Shown: one piece after another, positions 51,501 to 61,663 of the stretch
Position numbering within the stretch: the first letter of the stretch is position 1
How the letters are laid out: each line of letters starts with the position of its first letter
NCBI GenBank assembly: GCA_028641055.1
Contig: CM054063.1
Location: 182,782,756-182,846,755, forward strand
Length of the DNA: 64,000 nt
Reading direction: 5' to 3'
DNA from: Alopecurus myosuroides
Lineage: Eukaryota; Streptophyta; Magnoliopsida; Poales; Poaceae
The notes under the pieces: generated by a model
Seen by the model: only the letters and a program-made list of their open reading frames with translations
Told to the model about the DNA's origin: nothing
The model's database searches: none
Made by a program: the position numbers and the translations under genes

Positions 51501-52134
51501 TATCCGACTAGACGTTGCGTCAGTCGCGCACCCTGCCTCCAATGGGCAAGTTGAGAGAGCAAATGGAATGGTACTGGCAGGCATAAAGCCAAGGCTGATT
51601 GAGCCGTTGCTGAAAACATCTGGGTGTTGGCTAGAAGAGTTGCCAGCGGTGTTGTGGAGTCTAAGGACTACCCCTAACCGGTCAACCGGCTACACGCCGT
51701 TCTTCTTGGTATACGGGGCTGAGGCCGTGTTGCCAATAGACTTAGAGCATGACTCCCCCCGAGTAGCCCTCTACACTGAGGTGGAGGCGAGAGAAGCTCG
51801 AGAAGACGACGTTGACCTGCTTGAAGAAGCAAGAGAGCTGACTCTGTCACGTTCGGCTATCTACCAGCAAAACCTGCGGCGTTATCATAGCCGAAAGGTG
51901 AACCCAAGGGTTTTCCGAGAAGGAGACATGGTCCTTAGGCTTGTGCAGCGCACAGCCGGGATGCACAAGTTGTCTCCTCCATGGGAAGGGCCTTTCATTG
52001 TGAGCAAAGCGCTGCACAATGATGCGTACTACCTTGTAGATGTGCGCCCATCGCAGGCGAACAGGGCAGATAAAGCTGGAGAGGAAACCAAGCGCCCTTG
52101 GAATGTAGCTCTACTTCGTCGTTTTCATTCGTAA
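48520..52134 (+). CDS. pol: Element C pol: RT, two RNase H domains, integrase
   Basis: 1204 codons open after the UAG. RT with YVDD at about 49120; first RNase H at 49460-49920. The second RNase H (49970-50350) has all acidic positions including ENEAADELSKL (Asp kept). The 21-bp repeat is 50497-50706. Integrase has CTGCQ, WCLDMVGPF, ITDNGTNF and NGQVERANG. No stop or frameshift is seen, so this copy looks enzymatically competent. RNA copying, RNA-strand removal and integration would occur in cytoplasmic particles and the nucleus, as for other Ty3/gypsy elements. Confidence 0.95.
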   Translation, partial: ESALIHFLRENRDVFAWTNEDLPGVPRELVEHSLHVRPDAKPVKQALRRFGDERRKAIGDQITKLLISNFIMEVLHLDWLANPVMVEKKKEDPKAATAWRMCVDYTDLNKACPKDPFPLPRIDQVIDSTAGCELLSFIDAYSGFHQIALNPADQIKTAFITPYGAYCYRVMCFGLRNAGATYQRCMQKCLHDQLGKNVQVYVDDIVIKTNKTHTLLADLEETFANLRKYKMKLNPSKCTFGVPAGKLLGFLVSSRGIEANHSKIKAIESMSLPRSLKDVQKFTGCLASLSRFLGRMGEKALPLYQLMKKSDKFVWTPQADVAFNELKAMLASAPVLASPLPKEPMLLYIAATNRVVSVVIVVEREEEGKSVQRPVYYLSEVLSSSKQNYPHYQKMTYGVYLGARKLKHYFQEHPITVVSSAPISDIMGNKEASGRIAKWAIELAAYAPAYARREAIKSQVLAEFLVDWAEMQYEPPAPVSNYWKMHFDGSKVKEGLGAGVVLTSPKRDQLKYVLQIHFKASNNVAEYEAVVHGLRVAKEVGVQRIICYGDSDLVVQQVSGTWDALDANMASYRFLVQSMTGFFEGCEFQHIHRAENEAADELSKLGSSRQSIPAGIALEHLRKPSIKPSPNSESIFVPSLPSEESDPMEIDWESAAGNPGTAVLYSGTAAPYSGTAAPYSGTAAPYSGTAAPYSGTATPYSGTAAPYSGTATPYSGTATPYSGTATPYSGTATLNPEAVAFIEEVLANRSGLQRSAPTPPVQPPEPVPMELDEPVFPIRETPSWAMPILSFLKDGTLPEDEVTARQIQRRSKGYTIVRDVLHKRSATGVLQRCVSPEEGEEILVEIHQGECGHHASSRALVKKAFRHGFYWLTALQQAEDIVRKCTGCQMFASKIHMPASELKTIPITWPFAVWCLDMVGPFKPAKGNMTHILVMVDKFTKWIEVKPIRKCDGVTAVKFVKDVIMRYGYPHSIITDNGTNFAEGAMVRFCRDKHIRLDVASVAHPASNGQVERANGMVLAGIKPRLIEPLLKTSGCWLEELPAVLWSLRTTPNRSTGYTPFFLVYGAEAVLPIDLEHDSPRVALYTEVEAREAREDDVDLLEEARELTLSRSAIYQQNLRRYHSRKVNPRVFREGDMVLRLVQRTAGMHKLSPPWEGPFIVSKALHNDAYYLVDVRPSQANRADKAGEETKRPWNVALLRRFHS
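50497..50706 (+). repeat. In-frame 21-bp minisatellite in element C pol, 10 units
   Basis: Ten units encode GTA(V/A/T)(L/P)YS. Length and unit sequence differ from B (9 units, with Ile/Val in place of Ala/Thr), so the array changes rapidly while staying in frame. Confidence 0.95.
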
Positions 52135-52809
52135 GCAAAGATCTGTATGTACCCTCTTATCCGAGTTGAAATTCTACTCTGCAATCTGAAATTGTTCTCG
52201 GGGACTGCCCTCGTCCAAAAATGGCTCTGAGTGTTTTTTACTCGGCTTGATCCTTTGTCTATTCGGTTGCTCCACTTCAGAACTCATAAGTGCATTGAGT
52301 ACTGTGTTTAAACCTATATGCCAACTCTTCGACTCTGCTGCTGTCCGAAACCCGGCTTCATGGCAAGCAAGAGAACAAGCAAAAGGTCAATGAGCACACG
52401 AAAATCGCTAAGGAAGAAAGAGTGCAGGAACCGAGTAGATTGTTTGTTACTTTTTATTCCCTGTTTTCGTCTTCTCGGCTAAGTGGTGGGCTGCGTTACC
52501 ATGATTGTTTCTAGCGGCTAAGTATTTGCAGCCCTACTACTTGATTCTTGTGACTCGAATACCAAAAAAGCGACAAGTCGCGGGTAGAGCAGAGATGAAA
52601 AGATAGGGTGAATAAGAAATGCAACTCGGGGACTCGCATGGAAACGCAACTCGGCATCAAGCCAGCGTCGTTCAAATTGATTAATGTCGAAATAAACAGA
52701 GTGGGCATAAAAACTGAGTAGCAAGCAAAACAAAGATAGTCTATTACATCTGCTCCCGGCATCCCGGGGATCTGATAAGTGTTCGAGTTGAAAGAGAGTG
52801 CAGGTTGCT
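52135..52809. other. Element C spacer between pol and the antisense gene
   Basis: As in B: TTCTCGGGGACTGCC at about 52195 and ACTCGGGGACTCG at about 52624. No coding signal. Confidence 0.5.
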
Positions 52810-55800
52810 TCAAGATGAGGAGGCAGTGTTCTCGGCGCTGGCCTTGGCTGTTGTTTCTTCGGCGGCGGTCTTGGCAGCAGCTTCTTCGGTGGCGGTCGTG
52901 GCAGCTGTTTCTTTGGTGCTGGCATGGGTGGCATCCGCTTCCGTCTGGACGGTGGCGGATTCCTTCATCTCGGCATCATCCTGGGTGGCCGCCTGCTCAG
53001 AAGTGGCCGTGGCCACCGAGACGAGTCCTGGAGCCGAAGAGGAGCCTGAAGCCTGGCCAGGAGGGGGCACCGTGTCGTCGAGAGCAGCACCTGAGGAGGT
53101 GCCAAAGTCGAGTGCGGCGGTGTCGATGTGGGCGTACTCGTCCTCATCGCTACTCGCGACGGCGACGTTCTTCCCCTTCCCGGCTTTGCCCTCAGGAGAG
53201 TCGAAGAGGCCTTCCAAGTCGGATTCTACTTCGTCGTCCTCTTCCTCTTCCTCTTCGTACTCGGTGTCGGGCTCGGGGAGGCCCTCGATGAAGGTCTCCG
53301 TCTCAGCGCACTCCGCGACCTCGTAGGCGATCTGCTTGCGTGTGGCCACGCAGTCGGGATCTACCTCCCACTTGGAATTGTTGCGCTTCCCGCGGATGAG
53401 CTGCATGTTGAGGTTTTCATACCAGGATGCTATGCAGAGAAGCATCACGTCTGCACCGGCCCGGGCTCCCGAAGCACGCCACTTCTTCAACTCTTTCTTC
53501 ACGTTCTTCAGCTTGAAGGCTAGGCCCTTCATGGTGGTTGGCTGAAGATCATGAGGCCAAAACAGCCTGTGGAGCTCAAAGCCCTCGTGCACCAAGTCAG
53601 TTCCGACGCCAGCCAGCTGTTCGAAATAGCCTTTGAGCACCAGCAAGCTGTCCTCAATCTCGGCTCTGGTATCTGCTGCCTCACCTTTTGCAAGGCGAGC
53701 TGCTTTGGCCTTGGCCACCGTAGGCGCAGAAGGGGAGTCAAGATGAGGCCAGATCTCTGAAATAGCACGTGGTAACTTCAAAACCGAGAAGAGAAGAACC
53801 GAGTAGAGGAAAACCGAGAAGAAATACGACCGAGAAGAAAAGAAGCAGCGAAGAAAAGACTTACCGGACAGTTCGTTGCGCAGCCGCTGCAGCTGGGTCT
53901 TCCAGGACTCCTCGTTAGAAATGTGCTTTTCTTGGATCAGGCGCAAGCTATCCATCTGAGCGAAGAGATCAGCGTTGGTCTTCTTTAAAGTTTCGCATTC
54001 CTGCTCAAGGGCCCTCTCCTTGGCTCTGAAAGTGGTCTCGGCCTTGGCCTTCTCGGCGTTTGCTCTGTCCCTCTCGGCGCCAATCTTGATGGCATCCTGG
54101 AGTGCCTTTTGCAACTGGAGTTGCAGTTTCTCGGTCTCGGTGGCGTGATCCTTCAGCAACACAGCGGCCTAGTTGGACAGTTGGTTCTGCACCTCTGCTG
54201 GTTTGACACAATCTTGGTGTGCCTCAGCAAACAACTTGTGATCTTCTGCGAAGAGCCAGACAAGGTCAATAGAGAAGCAGCGAAGAAATAGATTCAAAAT
54301 CAAACCGAGTGGACAACAAACTCACCTTCTAGCCTTTTGATGGTGGCTTCGGCGTCCTTCACGAAAGTGCGGCACTTCTCGTGCTCTTCGGCTAGGCTCT
54401 TCAGTTTCTCTGCAAAGTAGAAAAGGTTAGCGCAAAAGAAAGCATAAGCGAGCGTAAACAAAAAACGCATGAATCGCACAGCTAAAAGCGTACCTTGCAA
54501 TTCAGCCAGCTGCTGGGTGCTGTCGTTGGCGTTCTTGCTGGCTGCCTCCGCAGCTGCCTTTTCCTTCTCTAAAGCAGCAATTCGCCTCCTGGCGATAGAG
54601 TGGTTCCAGAGAAGATGGCGGTATAGGTTGGTCCGCTTCAGGACGCTATCCTGAGGAGCGAGAAGAAGCAAGTTAAAAAAAAGCAGAGTAGATTCAACCC
54701 GAGTAGGAGGCTACTCGGAGAGTATCCACCTACTCGGCTAGAATCTCGGGGACTGGGAGTGATGGAAAGGAGCAGAAAGGCAAATAGAAGAGAAGAAAAT
54801 TCAACTCGGAAAAGATAAGGAAAACTTACTGCGTAGGCCTGCTCGATGTCCTCGGCATTCTTGCGATGCAGGAACATCTTGGCTGCGAGTGTCGCGGTCT
54901 CGGTGGAGACGGACATGGGATTGCGTCCCAGGTCAACCTTGTTCCAGTCCACGCGCATGTGGTCGATGCCGCCAAGGCTAAGACCGTGCCACTTCTCCAC
55001 GCCGAGAACTTTGCTATCCCATTTGGCGTCGATGAAGCCAATGGTGTCCAGTACCTGCTCAAGGCCTTTTGAGGTTATTGGTTTGTCTTGGACTCCACGA
55101 GAAGCGATGTTGACAGACTGGGGTTGGCTTGGGTCTGGAGGAGGGGATTTCATGGCTACAACTTTCCTTCCCCTCTGGATAGCTAAAGCTTTGTCCTTGG
55201 GAGGGAAGCCGATTGAGTGCTGATGGCTAACCTCAATCATGTACTCCGGGTAGCAAGGCTGGCCAGCAGCGCGAGCATCAGCTGAGAGCGCGGCGGGAAT
55301 CGGGCCAGACTCGTGGATCACGAGTGCTCCACCTGAGGCTGGTAGCGGCACTTGGTCTCTGGACCGCTTCTTCGTCCTTTCCTTCTCGGGATCTTCAGTC
55401 TTCTTCCCGTCAGCTTTGGCCTTCGCCTTCTCGGCGGCTTCCTTCTCGGCCTTGGCTTTCTCAGCAGCTTCTTTCTCGGCGTTGGCCTTCTCAGCAGCTT
55501 CCTTCTCGGCCTTGGCCTTCTCAGCAGCTTCCTTCTCGGCTGCCCTTCTGACAACCTCATCCTTCAGAGCATCCAGGGCCCGCTGCCTGGTTACTCGCCC
55601 GGCAGGAGGGCTGGATGCATCCTTGGTCTGCGGAGACGAGGAGGAGCTTGGCGGTGTAGGGCCTTGCACAGTGGGTGGCGCCACGGATCCGTCGCCTTGT
55701 GCAGCTCCTGGCTGGGCGCTACTTGGTGCGTCGCCCGGCTGCACGCTGCTCAATGGATAAGCATCTCTTGTGGTGGCATCCGTGGCGGTGGTGTCTTCTA

Positions 55801-58026
55801 CTCGCTGCTCGGTAGCGAGATTCTCTTGTGCAGCAGCCCCCGTGGTGGGCTGCTCTTGCTCTGCTTCTGGCCGCTCGTCGGCGGCGTTGTCTTGCATCTC
55901 TTGATCTTGATTCTCCTCGGCATTGCTAGCCGGAGGAGAAGGGGGTCTCTCATGGTGGACGGTAGTGTCCTGCGCCGCTGGTTCTGACGCTGCTCCTTGT
56001 GCATCGGCGGTCTGTGGATTGGCAGCAGCAGCATTGGCGGTGTGGTCCTCATCATCATCGATGTTGATCAGAGGTACTGATGATTCCTTAGCTTGGTCGG
56101 ACGCGAGAGCTGCGCTCGCATCCATGGGAGGTCTGTAGAGAAGGAAGAAACCAGAAATTAGAAGGAATTTGGGGAGGATAGCACAGCGCGAGAAGGGAAA
56201 CGACCGAGAAGAGGGCTTACGCGGTGGTGGACTTGAGCTCTCGTCTGGACCTCTTCACGACCACCTTCTTCTCGGCGGGCTTCTTCCTCTTGGCAGGAGG
56301 CGCTGGTGCCCCGCTACCAGTCCATTTGCGGGTCTCAGGAGCGGCGACAGACAGAGGCTTGACGACTAGGGGCGCATCGCCCTCGTCCTCGTCTTCGTCC
56401 TCGTCGTCCTTTTCCGCGGCAACTTCATCTGAGAATCCAAGAGAAAAGAGGAAAGAATCAGAAACAGCAAACGAGGGACTGGTGCTTCTCGGAAACAAAC
56501 AGAATGAAAGTATAGTTACCGTCAAAGTCTTCATCAGACCAGGTGCGGAGAGCGTCGCGCTTGTCAGTAGTGGGGGAGCGAGAGAGGTTGGACTGCTCCG
56601 CGGCATCGAGAGAGGGCACATCGTCCTCCTCACGATCAGGAGACCAGTTGCCCTCAAAAACCTCGCAGCTCTCGATTATCTGGCGGGTGAGAACCTGAAA
56701 AACAGAGAAGGATCACAAACTAGCCGAGTACCAGGAAGGAATTCTACTCGGATAGGCGTGCAGGTACAAAGCACACAAAGCCTAGGCAGTTTACTAAGAA
56801 TTCTACTCGGATAGGCGTGCAGGTACAAAGCACACAAAGCCTAGGCAGTTTACTAAGTATTCTACCCGGATAGGCGTGCAAACACAAAGCATACTAAGCC
56901 TAAGCATGTTTGCTGAAAGGTCTTACTCGGAAGGGCGTGCAGGTATAAAGCACATCGAGCCTAGGAGTTGTTCTCGAGTAGGTTATCCGGCAAGGCGTGC
57001 AAGCACGAAGCACATTAAGCCTACGCAATTCGGCTAAGTACCCTACTCGGTGCAGAAGACGATCGCTACTCGCGGCAGGAGGGGGAATTGGCTACTCGGA
57101 AAGTAAATGCAGAGAGCAAAGTAAGAAAGGCGTACCCGCTCAATTGGCTTTGTACGGCTGTACGGGACGAACCCGTACTGCCAGTGGTCGCCAAGATTTG
57201 TCGTCAAGATGTTCCTTGCGTGCCAGGGAACATCGATGTTGTCGATCTCGATGGTGGTTGTCCTGGTGCAGTCGCGGGGGCCTCCCATGTAACACATGAG
57301 ATGGCAGCGCTCCTGCAAGGGCAGCACTCGGCGCTGGATCCAGCAAGCCACCGGATCGTCATTCTTGAGGCCTTGCGCCTTCAACCAGCCGAGTCTATTC
57401 TCCATCTCGATGGCGTCCTCGTCGTTGACGGGCTTATCCTTCCAGTACATCCCGATCGGAGCGCGATTGCTCCAAACGGGCAAGTTGATTCGATCGTCCA
57501 CGATGGCTCCTTCCGCGGCGGCAACGTTCTTGACGTAGAGGAACGTCTTCTGCCACAGCTTGACGGAGTCCAGCCCCTTGATGCGGGGGTGGTTCGTCCC
57601 GGACCGCTGCACCATCATGGCGCAGCCGGTGTCGGTGGCGCGGGCGACGCCCGCGGAGTCCTTCTTCCCGGTGGATTGCTGGCGCAAGTGGAAGTACCTG
57701 AGCCACGTCTCCCACGTGGGCCGGATGCCGAGGAAGGCCTCGCAGACCACGGCGTGGTAGGCGAGGAAGACGACGGCATTGGGGGGCAGATGGTGCATCT
57801 GGATGCCGAAATGATTGAGGAACTTCCGCAGGAAATCGGAGGCGGGCAATCCGAACCCGCGCTCAAAATGCGACAGGAAGACGACGCGCTCTCCTTCCCG
57901 CGGGGATGGCACGATTTCACCATCTGGCGCCCGGCACTCCACGCCGGGAGGAACTCGCCTGGTATTGACGAGCCAGGCGCAATCTTCCGCGGTGACGGAG
58001 GAGCCGGCCCAGCCAGCTTTGGCCAT
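52810..58026 (-). pseudogene. Element C antisense gene, eight exons, one nonsense codon
   Basis: Exons: 58026-57136, 56694-56520, 56428-56221, 56132-54830, 54650-54494, 54409-54326, 54245-53865 and 53756-52810. Exons 1, 2, 3, 5, 6 and 7 have exactly the B lengths (891, 175, 208, 157, 84, 381). Exon 4 is 99 bp shorter, because it has fewer GPTPPTAQ and KAKAE-type repeats, and exon 8 is 6 bp longer. All differences are multiples of three. The one defect is TAG at 54171-54169 in exon 7 (CAG in B). The PF04195-like region (VVFLSHFERGFGLPASDFLR), nuclear-signal-like exon 3, coiled coils and the LLVLKGYFEQLAGVGTDLVH block are all kept. Function unknown. Confidence 0.82.
56740..57060 (-). repeat. 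60-bp minisatellite in intron 1 of element C antisense gene
   Basis: Same array as in B: TTCTACTCGGATAGGCGTGC units at about 56742, 56801 and 56860, then diverged units at about 56920, 56980 and 57040. Confidence 0.92.
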
Positions 58027-58192
58027 TGCTGCGGGTGGAAGGAGTGGAAGATTTCGAGGGGAGTTGTTTGGGGGATTGAGTCCGCGGCGGCGCGAGAGCT
58101 TGCGCGGCGGCGGAGAGCTCGGTGGCGGAGAAGAGCAGGAGACGAAGGAGGAATAGTGCAAGGGAAGGGGAAAAGGAAGTTACCGGCGGAGG

Positions 58193-58382
58193 TATTTATA
58201 TCTCCTCCGCGAGTTTACCGTTACCGTCTTGGGAGTGGGATCGATTGTGGCGTGTGGTGGGTCCTGTGGCCGGCTAGAAACGCACACAAGCGCCGGTTGC
58301 GCGCGTAACGGCCGCAGTTGATCCCACCACCGAATCGTGGCCTATAACTACACTTGATGGGACATGACGGCCGGTGGGCCCA
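58193..58382 (-). promoter_or_regulatory. Promoter of element C antisense gene
   Basis: TATAAATA on the minus strand at 58200-58193, about 167 bp upstream of the ATG at 58026; TGGGCCCA at 58375-58382. Same spacing as in B. Confidence 0.62.
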
Positions 58383-58699
58383 CTGCGTGAAAACTGGACG
58401 CGTGGCAGGTCGTGTCCTGGGCAACGAAACGACAAGGTCGTGGATGCTTGACACGTGTGCAGTTGCTGCGCGAAGGGCTGGATTGTGCTCTGTGCCGCAG
58501 AGGCTCAATCTGAGAAATTTCTCTAAGTCTTTTTACTCGGTTACAGAGTAGAAAGCAAGTGCTACTCGGGAAAGAGGAAACTCAAGGTACTTTCCAGATA
58601 GCTACTCGGAGGTTCTACTCGGCATCTTGAGGTTCAAGGGCTGAAGTGCAAAGGCTGGTTTTAAGCTGGCAGAGCCTAGTGAACAAGTTCGCAAGACTC

Positions 58700-58718
58700 A
58701 ACCAGCTTCGGGGACTGC
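58700..58718 (+). promoter_or_regulatory. Element C polypurine tract
   Basis: CAGCTTCGGGGACTGC abutting the 3' LTR. Confidence 0.6.
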
Positions 58719-59618
58719 TGTCGGGGGGTTACCCCCGAGTAGGGTAAAGACAGGTGGTAAAGGCAGCTTACAGAAGAGAGGTTTGGTCGAGTAGCCGACT
58801 ACCTGGTACTCGCTACCCGGTCGACTGCTACTCGGTCTCACCTAAAGCTGACCAGAAGGAGATATCAATCAAGTTCTATCCTTTCGAGTAGAAGGATTGG
58901 CCCGAGTACAATTGGCGGGAACAATTGGCGGGAACCTACTCGGGCCAGAAAGTCAAAGGATCCGTTCTGACACAGAATCCCGCGTATCCTGGGTCCGTAC
59001 TTGGCAGCATTCGAACTACTGTTCATCTGGGACCGGCCTGCCTGACAGTGACAGCATGGAAGCAGGCCGTGGCAGGATAAGGGGGGCCTACTCTGTGCCT
59101 AGGTACAGTGATACCAGTCTGTCCCCTAGTTTTGCCCAACGACTTTACGGAAGCAGCCAAGATTAGGAACCAAAGCTGTCAGCGGGTACTCGGAGAAAGG
59201 ACGATGTGCACACTATGTCGACACTTGTCTAGATTTGGACGTATCCGGCTGGGCACCGTGTATATAAGGTGCCCCGCCGCCTCCTGCGCGAGGGATCTTG
59301 CTCCATGCTCACAGTGAACCCTAGAAACCCTAAGTTCTTGACCTAGCTCTACTCGGAGAGGAGAGAGAGGCTACTCGGTAGAGATACCATTTGTACTGTG
59401 GCTACTCGGAGAGACATCATAATACATAGAGAAAGGAAGGAGTAGGGGTTTTACCTCCTCACGAGGGCCCTGAACCTGGGTACATCGTGTTGTTTGTGTT
59501 GTGTGGATCTTACCTCACGCGTCTACTCGTCGCGTGATCCCTCCACGGACACCTCCAGCGTCCATCGTCCCCACATCTTTAGCCATCCCATGGCATCTGC
59601 CGTGACACCACCACGACA
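58719..59618 (+). repeat. Element C 3' LTR
   Basis: 900 bp, TGTCGGGGGG ... CACCACGACA, partner of 44187-45086. Confidence 0.95.
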
Positions 59619-59623
59619 CCGAC

Positions 59624-60480
59624 CATTTGTTTGAAAAGGAAACGTTGTGCTGAACTCTAATCTGGTTCCTAATGACTCATGTATTTTCTTCCATAATGTG
59701 AGGTAAACTAGGTACCCCTATCATACACAATACTCCTTGTAACACCATGAAGACATACCATCTTCTTCTTGTATACTAGAAGGATACCCCGCGCGTTGCT
59801 GCGGGTTCGGTTTAAAATTTAGGTATATTGTAAACAAAAAAATTATGAGAGTTGATATATCATGTATGAAAGTATATATGCAAAGTTCAGTTGGTCATAG
59901 TATATATTTTAACTTATTAATTGAATAATTGGATGATTTAATAAATGGATGATTTATAGTTTGCATGTATTGAATAATAAATATAAGTGGAGATGATATG
60001 GACAATTGATTGGCTAGGAGAATTAATGATGTGGATAGCTTGCATGTTAAGATAGAAAAATCATTAATGCATGTTAGTGGGGTTTTGCTTTATAAGAAGA
60101 TTAGATATCAGCCAACTTTGCACTGGTGTAGGTGGTCTTTACTGGCACAAAGTGTGCTATCTTTTTCAAACGATCAACCACTTCCCAAATAGAGTCATAC
60201 CCTAATTTGGTTCGAGGTAATCCAGTGATGAAGTCCATACCAATTTGTTCCAATTTTCTTGGCGATCTTCCATCATGTTGTTGTATCCCTTATGCAAACA
60301 CCATGCTATTTCTAACGAAACTCCCATGGTAGGCAATATCTTCCATTGTATGATTCCTCCAAGATTGGCTTTGTCTTCACCGAAGTTTAGTACGTTTCAG
60401 CAACACTTGCCTAACAAAGGGTTGTAATAATATTCTACCATTCTATGGTTCAAGCTTATTAACGTCGTCTCTCTAATAGG
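59624..60480 (-). pseudogene. Element Y integrase, N-terminal part
   Basis: The minus strand reads WEQIGMDFITGLPRTKLGYD, then SIWEVVDRLKKIAHFVPVKT (about 60250-60130). After the 330-bp Helitron come a decayed DRGTxFTSH segment and SLGTRLEFSTTFPFQTNGR (59700-59624), which joins the part left of element C. MDFI supplies the first catalytic Asp. Several stops and frameshifts show that it is dead. Confidence 0.75.
59776..60105 (-). mobile_element. 330-bp non-autonomous Helitron
   Basis: The minus strand begins TCTAATCTTCTTATAAAGC at 60105 after A. It ends CCCGCAGCAACGCGCGGGG (hairpin), TATCCTT, CTAG at 59779-59776, then T. Insertion is between A and T within the integrase of element Y; no duplication. 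Confidence 0.85.
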
Positions 60481-61650
60481 TATGTCACTCAGATTTACCA
60501 TTCCTCATAGCAAGAGTTAATAATATGAGTAGTCATCATGGGGGCCAGTCCATGTTGCACTCAATCATTACCTTGTACTTAGATTGGTGAATCTCGTATG
60601 ATAGCACTAGGTCACTTCACTTGTCTAACACATAGTTTCCCACCTGTAAGACAAACCTGAACTAAGCTATCATTTCTCCAACTAGTAAGGTTGCGTAAAC
60701 TGTTTGCACCTCCATTTGAATAGATGCATATCCTTCATATGTCCTTCTCATAGAGTAAGTAGCTCTCTATGATGTCTTAGTTTATGTGATTCTTACTCCA
60801 CATGTCTATCATATCTTGTTGATGGACTTGTAGCTTCTTAGGATAGAGGTGGCTTGATCATGGATGTGGTTGTTCCTTCACACAGAAGAACAGAACCCTG
60901 AAATCTTTGGTATTCCTCAATTGGATGGTTGTCTCAAAAGGTGCTCTTGGGTGTCGAGTCAGTTGTTGCACGCCAATTTAGAAACTCGTTATGGTCGGTA
61001 AAGGGGTATGGTGTTGGGTTTGGTTTGGTTTGGTTTAGCATGGATGAGTAGAGATTTAGAAAGAGACTGAAGAAGGTTCCTACCCAAACAAAGCAGAGCA
61101 AGGCAATTCATCAGACAAACAACATTTAACCACTCATAACAAACATTCATCACTCCAATCATCAAAGTTTAACAAACAACCTAGTATTGTCATAACACAC
61201 ACAATTTGTATGATCAATACACTAACACGTTAACGTTGTTCTAACAAATTAACTAGATTGGTAGTCTCATCTATATCTTCTTGAGTTTTCTTCTAGTCCT
61301 CCTCTCAATGTTTTGAGATGTTTGTGATTATTGTAAAGTGTAGGTATATCTCCAAGTTCTTCAATTGTCTTGAGTGTAGATTTTCATGTTGAAACCAAAA
61401 GGTCATGTGAAAACTATTCCTTTCACTCCATGATTTTTCACCAACCTTGTCTTGATGGATAACAAGTGGTAGGTCATCTATAACAATAGAAGAATATTTT
61501 GAAGGTGAATAATAGATGAGAGGATATGAGAAAGGTTAAGATGTGATGTTATGTTTCTATAGGTTTGAAGAAAGTAGATTTTCAATCCTAGGGTCTTTTT
61601 CCTAGTTCTAATCCAAACTTCTGGTCTCGATCCTACAGGAAACACTATGA
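60481..61650 (-). other. Element Y interior, decayed
   Basis: Between integrase and the primer-binding site only about 1.2 kb remains where gag, protease, RT and RNase H would be expected (over 4 kb in complete elements). I see no recognisable domain, so a large deletion is likely. A (GGTTT)n-like stretch (GTTTGGTTTGGTTTGGTTTA) lies at about 61019-61038. Confidence 0.5.
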
Positions 61651-61660
61651 TCTGATACCA
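61649..61660 (-). promoter_or_regulatory. Element Y primer-binding site
   Basis: TGGTATCAGATC on the minus strand three bases from the 5' LTR; matches initiator-Met tRNA priming (TGGTATCAGAGC) with one change near the end. Confidence 0.7.
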
Positions 61661-61663
61661 TTT

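Larger units (their letters stand above)
44187..59618 (+). mobile_element. Element C: complete Tat-lineage LTR retrotransposon, TSD CCGAC
   Basis: 15,432 bp. 900-bp LTRs (44187-45086, 58719-59618), flanked by CCGAC at 44182-44186 and 59619-59623. Same family and layout as B. I count about seven LTR differences (e.g. TGTTGG versus TGTCGG at the very start). Unlike B, its gag-protease frame is unbroken; its antisense gene carries one UAG. It is inserted in the integrase of element Y. Confidence 0.95.

Noticed and set aside
57088..58308. 406-codon plus-strand frame opposite antisense exon 1 of element C
   Set aside because: The minus strand carries the PF04195-like protein, with a frame conserved in three elements. 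The plus frame is not kept in element A.
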